A stretch of 64,000 bases of DNA from Streptomyces showdoensis (lineage in GTDB: Bacteria; Actinomycetota; Actinomycetes; Streptomycetales; Streptomycetaceae): the NCBI RefSeq assembly GCF_039535475.1, contig NZ_BAAAXG010000012.1, forward strand, positions 461,708-525,707, read 5' to 3'. Below are positions 33,624 to 42,060 of this stretch, piece by piece. Position numbers and translations under genes: made by a program. How positions within the stretch are numbered: position 1 is the stretch's first letter; every line of letters starts with the position of its first letter. Below the pieces are notes generated by a model, which saw nothing but the letters and a program-made list of their open reading frames with translations, had not been told where the DNA came from and searched no databases.

Positions 33624-35276
33624 ATGGTCCTGTCCTTCCCCCGAGGCACTGCCCGCCTCTCCGCCATACTCGACGCCCTCCCCGACGGTCTCGTGCTCGT
33701 CAACCGCGACGGCACGGTCGTCAACGCCAACACGATCGCCCTGGGCATGTTCGAGACGCCCGGCACCACGCTCATCGGGTGCGGGGTGCTCGACCTGCTG
33801 CCGTCCTTCGACCTGCGCCTGATCCCCGGCCCGCCGCGCCGCGCCGCGGCCGCCGACGAGCGGGGCCGCACCGAGCCCACCCGGATGATCGCCCGCCGCA
33901 CCGACGGCAGCGAGTTCCCGGCCGAGTTCACCTGCGCCGGCCTGGAGGAGGGGAGCGAGGGTGACCCGAACCGGAGCCGCACCGGCGACGAACTGCTCAT
34001 GCTGGTGGTACGGGACCTCACCGGCACCCTCGACGCGGAGGCCGAGCTCGCCCGGTTCCGGCGCCAGACCGAGATGATCCTGCGTGCCGCGGACGAGGGC
34101 GTCGTCGGCACCGACACCGAAGGGCGCGTGGTCCTCGTCAATCCGGCCGCCGGGCAGATCCTCGGCTACCGCGCCGACGAGTTCGACGGCGCCGAGCTGC
34201 ACGCCCTGATCCTCGCGCGGCGCGCCGACGGCAGCCCCTTCCCGTACGCCGAGTCGCCGCTCGCCGACACCCTCAGGTCCGGCCGCAAACACCGCGTTCG
34301 CGGCCAGGTGCTGTGGGCGAAGGCCGGCGAGGGGGTGCTGGTCGACCTGACCACCGCGCCGGTACGGGACGGGGAGCGGCTGGTCGGCGCCGTCATGACC
34401 TTCACCGACCGCAGGCCGTACGAGGAACTGGTCGCGCGGCACACCGCCGAGCGCGAGGAACTGGTGCAGCGGTACGACGCCCTCGCCTCCCGCTGCGCGC
34501 AGCTGACCGCCGCCCTGGCCGGGTTCGGCCCGGAGCGGACGGGGCCGCCGGACGTGCGCCGTCCGGAGCCCCGTCGGCGGGAAGCGGCGACGACGGCCGC
34601 CGTCACCCGGCACCCCACCACCCTGGGCACCATCGTGACCGCGGGCATCGACAAGGCCTCCGAGCTCACCGGGGCGCACCGGACGCGGTTCGCCGTGCAC
34701 GCGCCGCCCGTGGTCGTCGCGCTCGATCCCGTGCGCGCGTCGACCGCCCTGGCCCACCTGATCGCCGACGCGTCCGGAGTCACCTCCACGGGCGCGACCC
34801 ACCCGTACGCCGGGGCCGCCTCCCGCGCGGACGACACCGTGGTCATCACGGCGGCGCTGCGGGGCGACCGGCTGCACCTCGAGATCTCCGGCCCCCGGGC
34901 GGTCAACGACCCCGCCCACGTACTCGTCGCGCAGCGGATCGTCGACGCCCACGGCGGCGACCTCACCGCGCGGGAACACCCCGGGGGTCCCGGCCTCACC
35001 TACGTCATCCGGATCCCTCTCGCGCCCGCGCCCCCGCCCGCCCCCGCGGTGCCGTACCTCGCGCACTCCCGGCCGCCGGAGGCCGTCCAGATCCCGGTCG
35101 CCGGCTCCTGGATCATCGGCGCCGCGGTCGGCGCGCACCGCGACCGGAAGGCCGCCCGCTCCCGTCCGTACGCCCTCGCCGCCGAGCCCGCCGCGCACGT
35201 CCGCGGCGGCGGCGACGAGGCGGCGCAGCAGCGCATCGTCCATCTCCTCGCCAGGATCAGGAGCCACTCCGCCTGA
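33624..35276 (+). CDS. Second PAS-PAS protein with degenerate histidine-kinase end
   Basis: A 550-residue protein with ATG at 33624 behind AAAGGAAA. It has the same layout as the preceding paralogue: PAS at about 10-135 (ILDALPDGLVLVNRDGTVVN, then GCGVLDLLPSFDL), a second PAS at about 150-270 (ADEGVVGTDTEGRVVLVNPA) and RRPYEEL at the junction. A worn HATPase-like part follows (VVVALDPVRASTALAHLIAD, then HGGDLTAREHPGGPGLTYVI). The H-box helix is replaced by a Pro/Arg-rich stretch (GPPDVRRPEPRRR), so autophosphorylation seems impossible. The last 90 residues are Pro/Ala-rich and unique. Clearly a tandem duplicate that has diverged; likely a ligand- or redox-sensing adaptor. Confidence 0.85.
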   Translation: MVLSFPRGTARLSAILDALPDGLVLVNRDGTVVNANTIALGMFETPGTTLIGCGVLDLLPSFDLRLIPGPPRRAAAADERGRTEPTRMIARRTDGSEFPAEFTCAGLEEGSEGDPNRSRTGDELLMLVVRDLTGTLDAEAELARFRRQTEMILRAADEGVVGTDTEGRVVLVNPAAGQILGYRADEFDGAELHALILARRADGSPFPYAESPLADTLRSGRKHRVRGQVLWAKAGEGVLVDLTTAPVRDGERLVGAVMTFTDRRPYEELVARHTAEREELVQRYDALASRCAQLTAALAGFGPERTGPPDVRRPEPRRREAATTAAVTRHPTTLGTIVTAGIDKASELTGAHRTRFAVHAPPVVVALDPVRASTALAHLIADASGVTSTGATHPYAGAASRADDTVVITAALRGDRLHLEISGPRAVNDPAHVLVAQRIVDAHGGDLTAREHPGGPGLTYVIRIPLAPAPPPAPAVPYLAHSRPPEAVQIPVAGSWIIGAAVGAHRDRKAARSRPYALAAEPAAHVRGGGDEAAQQRIVHLLARIRSHSA

Positions 35277-35361
35277 CCGGTGTCCCGGCTCCGGCCGAGG
35301 ACGGCCGAGGCGGGGAGACCGCCGCCCGGACGCGCTTCGCGTCAACTCCGTCACCCCACGG

Positions 35362-35389
35362 TTGTTTTGGACCGCGTTGCCCGTATCTT
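35362..35389 (+). promoter_or_regulatory. Probable promoter of the galactose oxidase gene
   Basis: TTGTTT (35362-35367) and TATCTT (35384-35389) are separated by 16 bases and lie about 45 bases before the TTG start, in a locally AT-richer patch. Fair match to a sigma-70-type promoter. Confidence 0.5.
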
Positions 35390-35433
35390 CTAGGGGCCCG
35401 TACGTCTGCTCACGGCTCGCCCAGGAGGTCCGC

Positions 35434-37989
35434 TTGCAGCCCAGACGCGTCCACGCCCGTGCCCGAGCGTTGCGCCGTTCCCCTCTCCTCATAGGCTTCG
35501 GCCTCGGCTCGCTGCTCGTCGGAGTCACCCCGTGGCTCGGCGTCGCGAGCCCGGGGCCGGGCGGCCCGGCGCCGACCCCCACGGCGGCCGTGCCGTTCAA
35601 CCAGCGGACGGCGCAGCAGTCGCCGCACCACGGCCTGGCCCCGGCGAACGCCATGGAGCCGGCGGCCCCGGTCCTGTCCCGGACCGGATGGACCGCCACG
35701 GCCAGCGACGAGGAGACCGTCGGCGAGAACGGCCGCGCGGCCAACGTCCTCGACGGCAAGGCGACCACCCTCTGGCACAGCAGGTGGAAGGGCACCCCGG
35801 CCCCGCTGCCGCACAGCATCACCCTCGACATGCACCGCACGACGGTGGTCTCGGGGCTCATCTACCAGCCCCGCACCGACAACAAGGCCAACGGGCGGAT
35901 CGGCGAGTACAGCATCAGCGTGAGCACCGACGGGCGCACCTGGGGCTCTCCGGTCGCCACCGGTACCCTCGCGGACGACGCCTCCGCCAAGACACTCGGA
36001 TTCGCCCCGCAGGGCGCGCGGTTCGTCCGGCTCACCGCCTCCACCGAGGCCGGCAAGCGCGGCCCGTGGACCTCCGCCGCCGAGCTCAACCTGCTGGGCG
36101 ACCCCGGCACCCCGGCCGCCACCGTCGACCTCCCCCGGACCGGCTGGACCGCCACGGCGAGCGACGAGGAGACTGCCAAGGAGAACGGCCGCGCGGCCAA
36201 CGTCCTCGACGGGGACGCCGCCACCCTCTGGCACAGCCGGTGGTCCGGGACCCCGGCCCCGCTGCCGCACAGCATCACCCTCGACATGCACCGCACGGCG
36301 GTCGTCTCGGCCCTGGTCTACCAGCCCCGCAGGGACAGCCCGAACGGCCGCGCGGGCGCGTACACCGTCACCACCAGCACCGACGGCACCACCTACGGCG
36401 CGGCGGTCGCCACGGGCACCTGGCGCGACGACGACACCGTCAAGACCGCCACCTTCACCCGCGCCACGACCGCCCGCTTCATACGCCTGACCTTGACCCG
36501 CGAGGCCGGCAACCGCGGGCCCTGGACCTCCGCGGCCGAGATACGCCTGAGCGGACCGGCCAACCCCGCGGCCCACGGCTCCTGGAGCAGGATCACCGGC
36601 TTCCCGCTGGTCCCGGTGGCCACCGCGGTCCTGCCCGGCGACAAGCTCCTGGCCTGGTCGGCGTACGCGGTCGACCGCTTCGGCGGCAGCAACGGCTACA
36701 CCCAGACCGCGATCCTGGACCTGAAGACGGGCAAGGTCACCCAGCGCCGGATCGACAACACCGGCCACGACATGTTCTGCCCGGGCATAGCGATGCTCGC
36801 CGACGGCCGGGTCCTGGTCACCGGCGGCAGCAACGCGGACAAGGCGAGCATCTACGACCCGGCCACCGACGCCTGGTCCTCGACCACCAGCATGAACATA
36901 GCCCGCGGCTACCAGGCCATGACGCTGCTCTCCACCGGCGAGGCCTTCGTCCTCGGCGGCTCCTGGAGCGGGACCGCGAGCACCGACAAGGCCGGTGAGG
37001 TCTGGTCCCCGGACACTCGCACCTGGCGCAAGCTCCCCGGCGTCCCCGCCGCCCCGGCACTGACGGCCGACCCGGCCGGACCGTACCGCGCCGACAACCA
37101 CATGTGGCTGTACGCCACTTCGGGCGGCAAGGTGCTCCAGATGGGTCCGAGCAAGCGGATGCACTGGATCACGACCACCGGGGACGGGAGCATCACCTCC
37201 GCCGGCGACCGGGCCGACAGCCCGGACGCCATGACCGGCAACGCCGTCCCGTACGACATCGGCAAGGTGCTCACCCTGGGCGGCTCGCCCGGCTACCAGA
37301 ACACGCCCGCCACCCGGCGCGCGTACACCGTCGACATCGACGGGGACCAGGTCCGGGCCGCGCGCACCGGCGACATGGCGAACGCCCGCGCCTTCGGCAA
37401 CAGCGTCGTCCTGCCCGACGGAAAGGTCGCCGTGTTCGGCGGGCAGGCGTTCCCCGTGCCGTTCAGCGACGCCACGTCCGTGCTGACCCCCGAGCTGTGG
37501 GACCCGGCCACGGGCAGGTTCACCCCGCTCGCCACCATGGCCATCCCGCGCAACTACCACAGCGTGGCCAACCTGCTGCCCGACGGCCGGGTCTTCTCCG
37601 GCGGCGGCGGCCTGTGCGGCGACTGCGCCACCAACCACGCCGACGGCTCCGTGTTCACCCCGCCGTACCTGCTCAACGCGGACGGCTCGGCCAAGGCGCG
37701 TCCCGTCATCACTGGCGGCGTGCCGCCCCGCGCCGCCGCCGGCAGCTCGCTCACCGTCGCCACCGGCGGACCGGTGGCCTCCTTCGTCCTGATGCGGGCC
37801 GCGGCGGCGACCCACTCCACGGACAACGACCAGCGGCGCGTCCCGCTGACCTCCACGGCCGCGGGCACCGACACGTACACGGTGTCCCTCCCGGCCGACA
37901 AGGGCGTGGTCCTGCCGGGCACCTACATGCTCTTCGCCCTGGACGGCCACGGCGTGCCGAGCGTCGCCCGCTTCATCACCGTCACCTGA
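35434..37989 (+). CDS. Secreted galactose oxidase-type copper radical enzyme with two discoidin-like domains
   Basis: An 851-residue protein. TTG at 35434 is preferred because GGAGG lies six bases upstream and it begins a basic, hydrophobic export signal (RRSPLLIGFGLGSLLVGVTP). Two F5/8-type-C-like domains lie at about 82-228 and 232-380 and are nearly duplicates (RTGWTATASDEET, LWHSRW and GPWTSAAE occur in each). A kelch-type barrel follows, then a C-terminal Ig-like domain. Copper/radical residues are Cys449 (DMFCPG), Tyr493 (RGYQ), Trp511 (GGSWSG), Tyr708-His709 (RNYHS) and His794 (ATHSTD). The gaps of 44, 18 and 85 equal those in fungal galactose oxidase (C228, Y272, W290, H496, H581). 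Likely extracellular alcohol/sugar oxidation producing H2O2, with the discoidin domains binding glycans. Confidence 0.95.
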   Translation: MQPRRVHARARALRRSPLLIGFGLGSLLVGVTPWLGVASPGPGGPAPTPTAAVPFNQRTAQQSPHHGLAPANAMEPAAPVLSRTGWTATASDEETVGENGRAANVLDGKATTLWHSRWKGTPAPLPHSITLDMHRTTVVSGLIYQPRTDNKANGRIGEYSISVSTDGRTWGSPVATGTLADDASAKTLGFAPQGARFVRLTASTEAGKRGPWTSAAELNLLGDPGTPAATVDLPRTGWTATASDEETAKENGRAANVLDGDAATLWHSRWSGTPAPLPHSITLDMHRTAVVSALVYQPRRDSPNGRAGAYTVTTSTDGTTYGAAVATGTWRDDDTVKTATFTRATTARFIRLTLTREAGNRGPWTSAAEIRLSGPANPAAHGSWSRITGFPLVPVATAVLPGDKLLAWSAYAVDRFGGSNGYTQTAILDLKTGKVTQRRIDNTGHDMFCPGIAMLADGRVLVTGGSNADKASIYDPATDAWSSTTSMNIARGYQAMTLLSTGEAFVLGGSWSGTASTDKAGEVWSPDTRTWRKLPGVPAAPALTADPAGPYRADNHMWLYATSGGKVLQMGPSKRMHWITTTGDGSITSAGDRADSPDAMTGNAVPYDIGKVLTLGGSPGYQNTPATRRAYTVDIDGDQVRAARTGDMANARAFGNSVVLPDGKVAVFGGQAFPVPFSDATSVLTPELWDPATGRFTPLATMAIPRNYHSVANLLPDGRVFSGGGGLCGDCATNHADGSVFTPPYLLNADGSAKARPVITGGVPPRAAAGSSLTVATGGPVASFVLMRAAAATHSTDNDQRRVPLTSTAAGTDTYTVSLPADKGVVLPGTYMLFALDGHGVPSVARFITVT

Positions 37990-38009
37990 CGGCACGAGAC
38001 CGGAATCGG

Positions 38010-38035
38010 CCCCCGGCAGGTCACCTTGCCGGGGG
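38010..38035 (+). terminator. Hairpin after the galactose oxidase gene
   Basis: CCCCCGGCA (38010-38018) pairs with TGCCGGGGG (38027-38035) around an 8-base loop, 20 bases after the stop. No T run. Confidence 0.7.
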
Positions 38036-38182
38036 ACCTCCGCGAGGTGCCCCCGACCGGCGGCTGTGCGGGGTTCCGCTCCCTCCGGAGGCGATGCGGC
38101 TCCGCGTGCGGCTTCCCCCGACGGTGTGATGTGGTGTCGACTCGACGGCGGCAGGCGATTTCCCTCACCCGCAGGATGTGCA

Positions 38183-40027
38183 GTGGACCGAACGTTTTCC
38201 CGAAGGAGCGCGATCGTGCTGATCGCCCTGGGCATGGTCGCGCTCCCTGTCGGCCCGTACGCGCCGGCCCCGGCCCGGGTGACGGGACGGCAGCAGGCCT
38301 CGGCGGACGCGTCCTCGGCGCACGAGCCCGCGGAGGGGTTCTGGACGCCCGACCGGATGGCCGGCGCCCGCCCCCTTCCTGAGGACCGGGACGGCCCGCC
38401 GGAACGAGCGGCGGCGTCCGGAACGGCGGACGACGGCATGCGGGCGGCCCGGACGGACGTGGAGGGCACCCCGTTCGACGGAGTCCCCTCCGTGGGGACC
38501 TTCTTCTCCTACGACGAGCCCTCCGACACCACCTACGCCTGTACCGGCAGCGTGGTCAGCAGCCCCGGCCGGAACCTCGTCGTGACCGCCGGTCACTGCC
38601 TGACCGAGGAGGCCACCCGGTACGCCTTCGTGCCGCAGTACCGGTACGGCCGCCGGGCGGAGGAACAGCCCTTCGGCGTGTTCGAGGTCGAGCGCCGGTT
38701 CGTCCATCCCGCCTACGTGCCCGGCAGCAGGAGCGTCCCCGTGTCCGGTCTGGACACCGCGTTCCTGCGGGTGAAGCCCAACGCACGGCACCAGCAGGTC
38801 GAGGACGCGGTCGGCGGCGGGAACACGCTCGCCCGGCCCGCGTCGTACACCGGCCGCGTCACGGTGATCGGATACCCCGGCCCCGAGCACAACCCCACCG
38901 GGCGGCCGATCCGCTGCGATGCGGCCACCACCCCCCTGCCGGGGTACGCGCAGCTGCGTATGGAGTGCGGCGGTTTCTACAGCGGCGTCTCGGGCAGTCC
39001 GTGGATCGCCGACTTCGATCCGCGGACCCGGACCGGCAAGGTCGTCGGTGTGCTCGGCGGGTGGAACGGGGGCGGCCCGTCGGACGACGATCCCGGCGTC
39101 TCCTTCGCCGTGCCCGCGGAGGAGGCCACGTTCCGGTTGTACGACGACGCCGTCCACGACCGGACACCCCGGCGCACGGAGCCCCCGTACCACCCGGGTG
39201 GCGGGGAGACGTGGCAGCAGGCCCGTCAGATCGCGTCCGGCGACTTCGGCGGGAGCGGCGGCGGGAGCACGGGCGGGAGCGGCGGCGACAGCGTCGTGGT
39301 CTGGGCCGACGGCGAGGTGACCCTGTTCCGGGGGGACGGGAACGGCGGGTACGCGGGCGAGGAGCGGCTCGAGCCGCCGAACGACACGTGGCAGCACGTC
39401 AGGTCGATGACCGGGGGCGACTTCGACGGCAGCGGCCGCTCCGAGCTCCTCGTCGTCTGGACCGACGGCGAGGTCTCCCTCTACCCCGACGTCTCGCCCG
39501 GAAAGCCGCTGACCGGGGAGCGGACGCTGGCCCCCGCCGGATCGGTCTGGGCGGACGCCGCCCATGTCGCCGGCGGGGACTTCGGCACCTCCGGCCGCGC
39601 CGCCGACCTCCTCGTCGTGTGGAAGGACGGCGAGCTCTCCGCGTACACGGGCGTCGGGGAGAACGGATGCGGCACCGAGCACACCCTTCGGAACCCCGAC
39701 CCTTCCTGGCGGGAGGTCGAGGCCGTCGGCGTCGGCGACTTCGACGGCCGGGGCCGCCGGGACGTGGTGGTCGGCCGCGCCGACGGCGAGCTCGACCTCT
39801 ACGCCGGCACGGGCCCCGACTCCCTGGGGGACGAGCACGTGCTCCGGCCGCCCGGGGACGCGGGACCGTCGGGGGTCCGCCTGATGACCGTCGGATCCCG
39901 CCTCCCGGGAGGCCGCGCCGACGACCTGACGATCACCCGCCTCGACGGCGGACTCACCGACTACGTCGGGACGACGACGACCGCGCTCGGAACCGCGCGC
40001 GTGGTCGTGCCGCCCGAGGTGAGGTGA
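38183..40027 (+). CDS. Secreted trypsin-like serine protease with C-terminal beta-repeat domain
   Basis: A 614-residue protein. GTG at 38183 gives a proper export signal (RTFSRRSAIVLIALGMVALP). A GTG at 38216 has a better AAGGAG but would remove the basic residues. The catalytic triad is His138 (VTAGHC), Asp191 (GLDTAFL) and Ser272 (GVSGSPW) in a glutamyl-endopeptidase-like S1 domain. From about residue 345 to the end there are five blade-like repeats of the form GDFDGSGRSELLVVWTDGEV, similar to FG-GAP/VCBS-type repeats but with the core VVW.DGE. Such domains mediate binding or adhesion. It follows the galactose oxidase gene by about 190 bases with its own likely promoter. Confidence 0.93.
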   Translation: MDRTFSRRSAIVLIALGMVALPVGPYAPAPARVTGRQQASADASSAHEPAEGFWTPDRMAGARPLPEDRDGPPERAAASGTADDGMRAARTDVEGTPFDGVPSVGTFFSYDEPSDTTYACTGSVVSSPGRNLVVTAGHCLTEEATRYAFVPQYRYGRRAEEQPFGVFEVERRFVHPAYVPGSRSVPVSGLDTAFLRVKPNARHQQVEDAVGGGNTLARPASYTGRVTVIGYPGPEHNPTGRPIRCDAATTPLPGYAQLRMECGGFYSGVSGSPWIADFDPRTRTGKVVGVLGGWNGGGPSDDDPGVSFAVPAEEATFRLYDDAVHDRTPRRTEPPYHPGGGETWQQARQIASGDFGGSGGGSTGGSGGDSVVVWADGEVTLFRGDGNGGYAGEERLEPPNDTWQHVRSMTGGDFDGSGRSELLVVWTDGEVSLYPDVSPGKPLTGERTLAPAGSVWADAAHVAGGDFGTSGRAADLLVVWKDGELSAYTGVGENGCGTEHTLRNPDPSWREVEAVGVGDFDGRGRRDVVVGRADGELDLYAGTGPDSLGDEHVLRPPGDAGPSGVRLMTVGSRLPGGRADDLTITRLDGGLTDYVGTTTTALGTARVVVPPEVR

Positions 40028-40201
40028 ACCGGACGGCCGACCCGCGCAGCCCCTCGCCGGCCGGCCCGGCGGCGTACCGCTCGGACGGATTCCCCCGCCC
40101 CCCGGTCCGACAGTGCGGGCAGGTCCTGCGGTCTCCCTGCGGTCCCCCTACTGTCCCGCTGCGGCGCGCAAGGCGCGAATCGCCTTCCCGCGCAGGGAAG
40201 T

Positions 40202-40720
40202 TCACCCTTGGGGGAGCTCCTTCTCCAGCAGCGTGAAGGACTTGGGCGCCCCGCCCGGTTGCGGCTTGCCCTCCTTGTGTCCCACCACGCGGTAACCGGC
40301 CTTCCGGTAGTAGGCGTTGAGCGGGGCGTTGCCGGCCAGGCAGTCCAGGCGCACGCGGCTCCGGCCGGTCTCGGCCACGCGGTCCTCCGCGGCCGCAAGC
40401 AGCCGCCGCCCCGTGCCCGGCGCGGCGGTGACCCGGTCCACCATGAGCCGGTGCACGTACCCGGCGACGGGCGGCTGGGGGCCCCAGGCGTCCTCGTCCC
40501 GCCACCAGAGCTCCCAGGCGCCGACCACGTGCCCGGCGCTCTCCGCGAGCCACACCTCGTCCCGCCCCATGATCCGGCGGAAGTGCTCCTCGTCCAGCTC
40601 CCCAGGCCGCCACTGGCCGGTGATGCCGCCGGCCAGCATCCAGCGGGCGGCGTCGTCACGCAGGCGGACGAGGGTGGACAGGTCGGCCTCGGTGGCGGGG
40701 CGTATGCGCAGGTCGGTCAC
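40202..40720 (-). CDS. GNAT-family N-acetyltransferase
   Basis: A 172-residue protein starting at GTG 40720. Typical signs are IRPATEADLSTLVRLRDDAA at the N-terminus, the VHRLMVDRVTAAPGTGRRLL acetyl-CoA pyrophosphate loop and LDCLAGNAPLNAYYRKAGYR near the end. Substrate unknown. It follows the AraC gene by 12 bases on the same strand, so the two probably form an operon. Confidence 0.92.
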   Translation of the reverse strand: MTDLRIRPATEADLSTLVRLRDDAARWMLAGGITGQWRPGELDEEHFRRIMGRDEVWLAESAGHVVGAWELWWRDEDAWGPQPPVAGYVHRLMVDRVTAAPGTGRRLLAAAEDRVAETGRSRVRLDCLAGNAPLNAYYRKAGYRVVGHKEGKPQPGGAPKSFTLLEKELPQG

Positions 40721-40732
40721 CCGGGGATCCTT

Positions 40733-41788
40733 TCACGCCCGCCGGACCGCGGGGTGGGGCCCGGCCGCCCGGCGCAGGGCGGTGGGCGTGTGGCCGGTCC
40801 AGCGGAGCACCGCGCGGCGCAGGGCGCGGGCGTCGGCGTAGCCGTTGCGGTCGGCGATCGCGTCGACCGACAGGTCGGTGGTGCGCAGCAGCGCCGTGAT
40901 GCGCGCACGGCGTACGGCTTCGAGCTCGGCCGTCCAGGTGGTGCCGTGCTCGTCGAGACGGCGCTGGAGCGTGCGGGGGCTGACGGTCAGGCGTGCCGCC
41001 GCCGCGGCCAGCGTCGCCTCTTCGCCGCCGGCCAGGTCCTTGAGCGCGGCGCGGAACATGCCGAGCCAGTCGTGCAGGGGGATCGCGGTGGCGAAGGACT
41101 GCTCGGCGTGGCTGCGCAGCACGGCGGACAGGCCCGGCTGGAAGTGCGGCGTCGGGCTCCGCAGGTCGCCGGCGTGGAAGGTGAGGGAGCTGACCGGGCG
41201 CTCGAACTCTATGTTCCGGGTCGCGTAGAGGGCCTGCAGGGCGTCATGGCGACGCGGCGCCTCGGTGGCGAGGGCGACCCGGACGGGAACCAGCTCCTTG
41301 CCCAGGGCCGTACTGAGCCGTTGGCGGATGAGACCGAGTGCGTACGCGCGGATGGCCGAGGCGGCGTCGTAGCTCAGGTCGGCGGCGTTGACGTGGCTGA
41401 GGGTGATCTCCCCGTCGGCCTCGCTCACGAGCATGGTCTCGGTGCCGGGGTCCGCGACGCCGGCGAGGAACTCCGCGCCGTCGCGGAGCCCTTCGAGCGG
41501 AGTGGGCGCGGAGGTGAGGAGGTAGTCCCACACTCCGAGCTGGCCGAAGCGCGTCTGCTCCATCATCAGCTGGGCGACCTCGGTCCAGGGGGCCTTGGCG
41601 ACCATCAGCTCCCAGATGCGGATGTTCGTGGACGCCGGGGGCCGGTACTGGTCACCGTTCAGGTGCACGGGGTCCATGCCCAGCAGGTGGGCGTAGCGGT
41701 CCTTGGGGACGCCGAGACGGTCGGCGGCTCTGGCGTTGATGCGGGTGAACGCGGCCGTCGTGGTCCCCGGAAACGTATGCGATGACAC
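40733..41788 (-). CDS. AraC-family transcriptional regulator
   Basis: A 351-residue protein with GTG at 41788 and only a weak ribosome binding site. The N-terminal 200 residues match the arabinose-binding-like domain of OruR/ArgR-type AraC proteins (WTEVAQLMMEQTRFGQLGVW). The C-terminal helix-turn-helix pair is clear (AAARLTVSPRTLQRRLDEHG, then AIADRNGYADARALRRAVLR). Likely controls itself and the GNAT gene immediately downstream, or distant genes; the effector is unknown. Confidence 0.93.
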   Translation of the reverse strand: MSSHTFPGTTTAAFTRINARAADRLGVPKDRYAHLLGMDPVHLNGDQYRPPASTNIRIWELMVAKAPWTEVAQLMMEQTRFGQLGVWDYLLTSAPTPLEGLRDGAEFLAGVADPGTETMLVSEADGEITLSHVNAADLSYDAASAIRAYALGLIRQRLSTALGKELVPVRVALATEAPRRHDALQALYATRNIEFERPVSSLTFHAGDLRSPTPHFQPGLSAVLRSHAEQSFATAIPLHDWLGMFRAALKDLAGGEEATLAAAAARLTVSPRTLQRRLDEHGTTWTAELEAVRRARITALLRTTDLSVDAIADRNGYADARALRRAVLRWTGHTPTALRRAAGPHPAVRRA

Positions 41789-42060
41789 GAGCGGCGACTT
41801 TAGGCCAGCGGGTTCCCGATGATCACGCCGCGGAACAAGAGTTCGTCAATCCGCTTGGCGCGAGAAGTCCCCCCGATGACGTCCACGGCCCTCGGCCCGG
41901 TCACGCTCAGGCATCTAGCGTCGCGTTCGGTGCCGGGGCGGAGGCACGGGGAGCGGCAGGTCGGCGCGGGGGAAGGGGCGCGGTCGACGGCCGTCTCTCC
42001 TGGGTCTCCGCCGCCTGGCGCGTGAAGTGAAGACGTGTTTTCCGGGGAGGGATTCGAGCA

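Noticed and set aside
38216..38218. GTG at 38216 as start of the secreted trypsin-like protease
   Set aside because: It has a good AAGGAG but would delete the basic residues of the export signal; kept only as an alternative.
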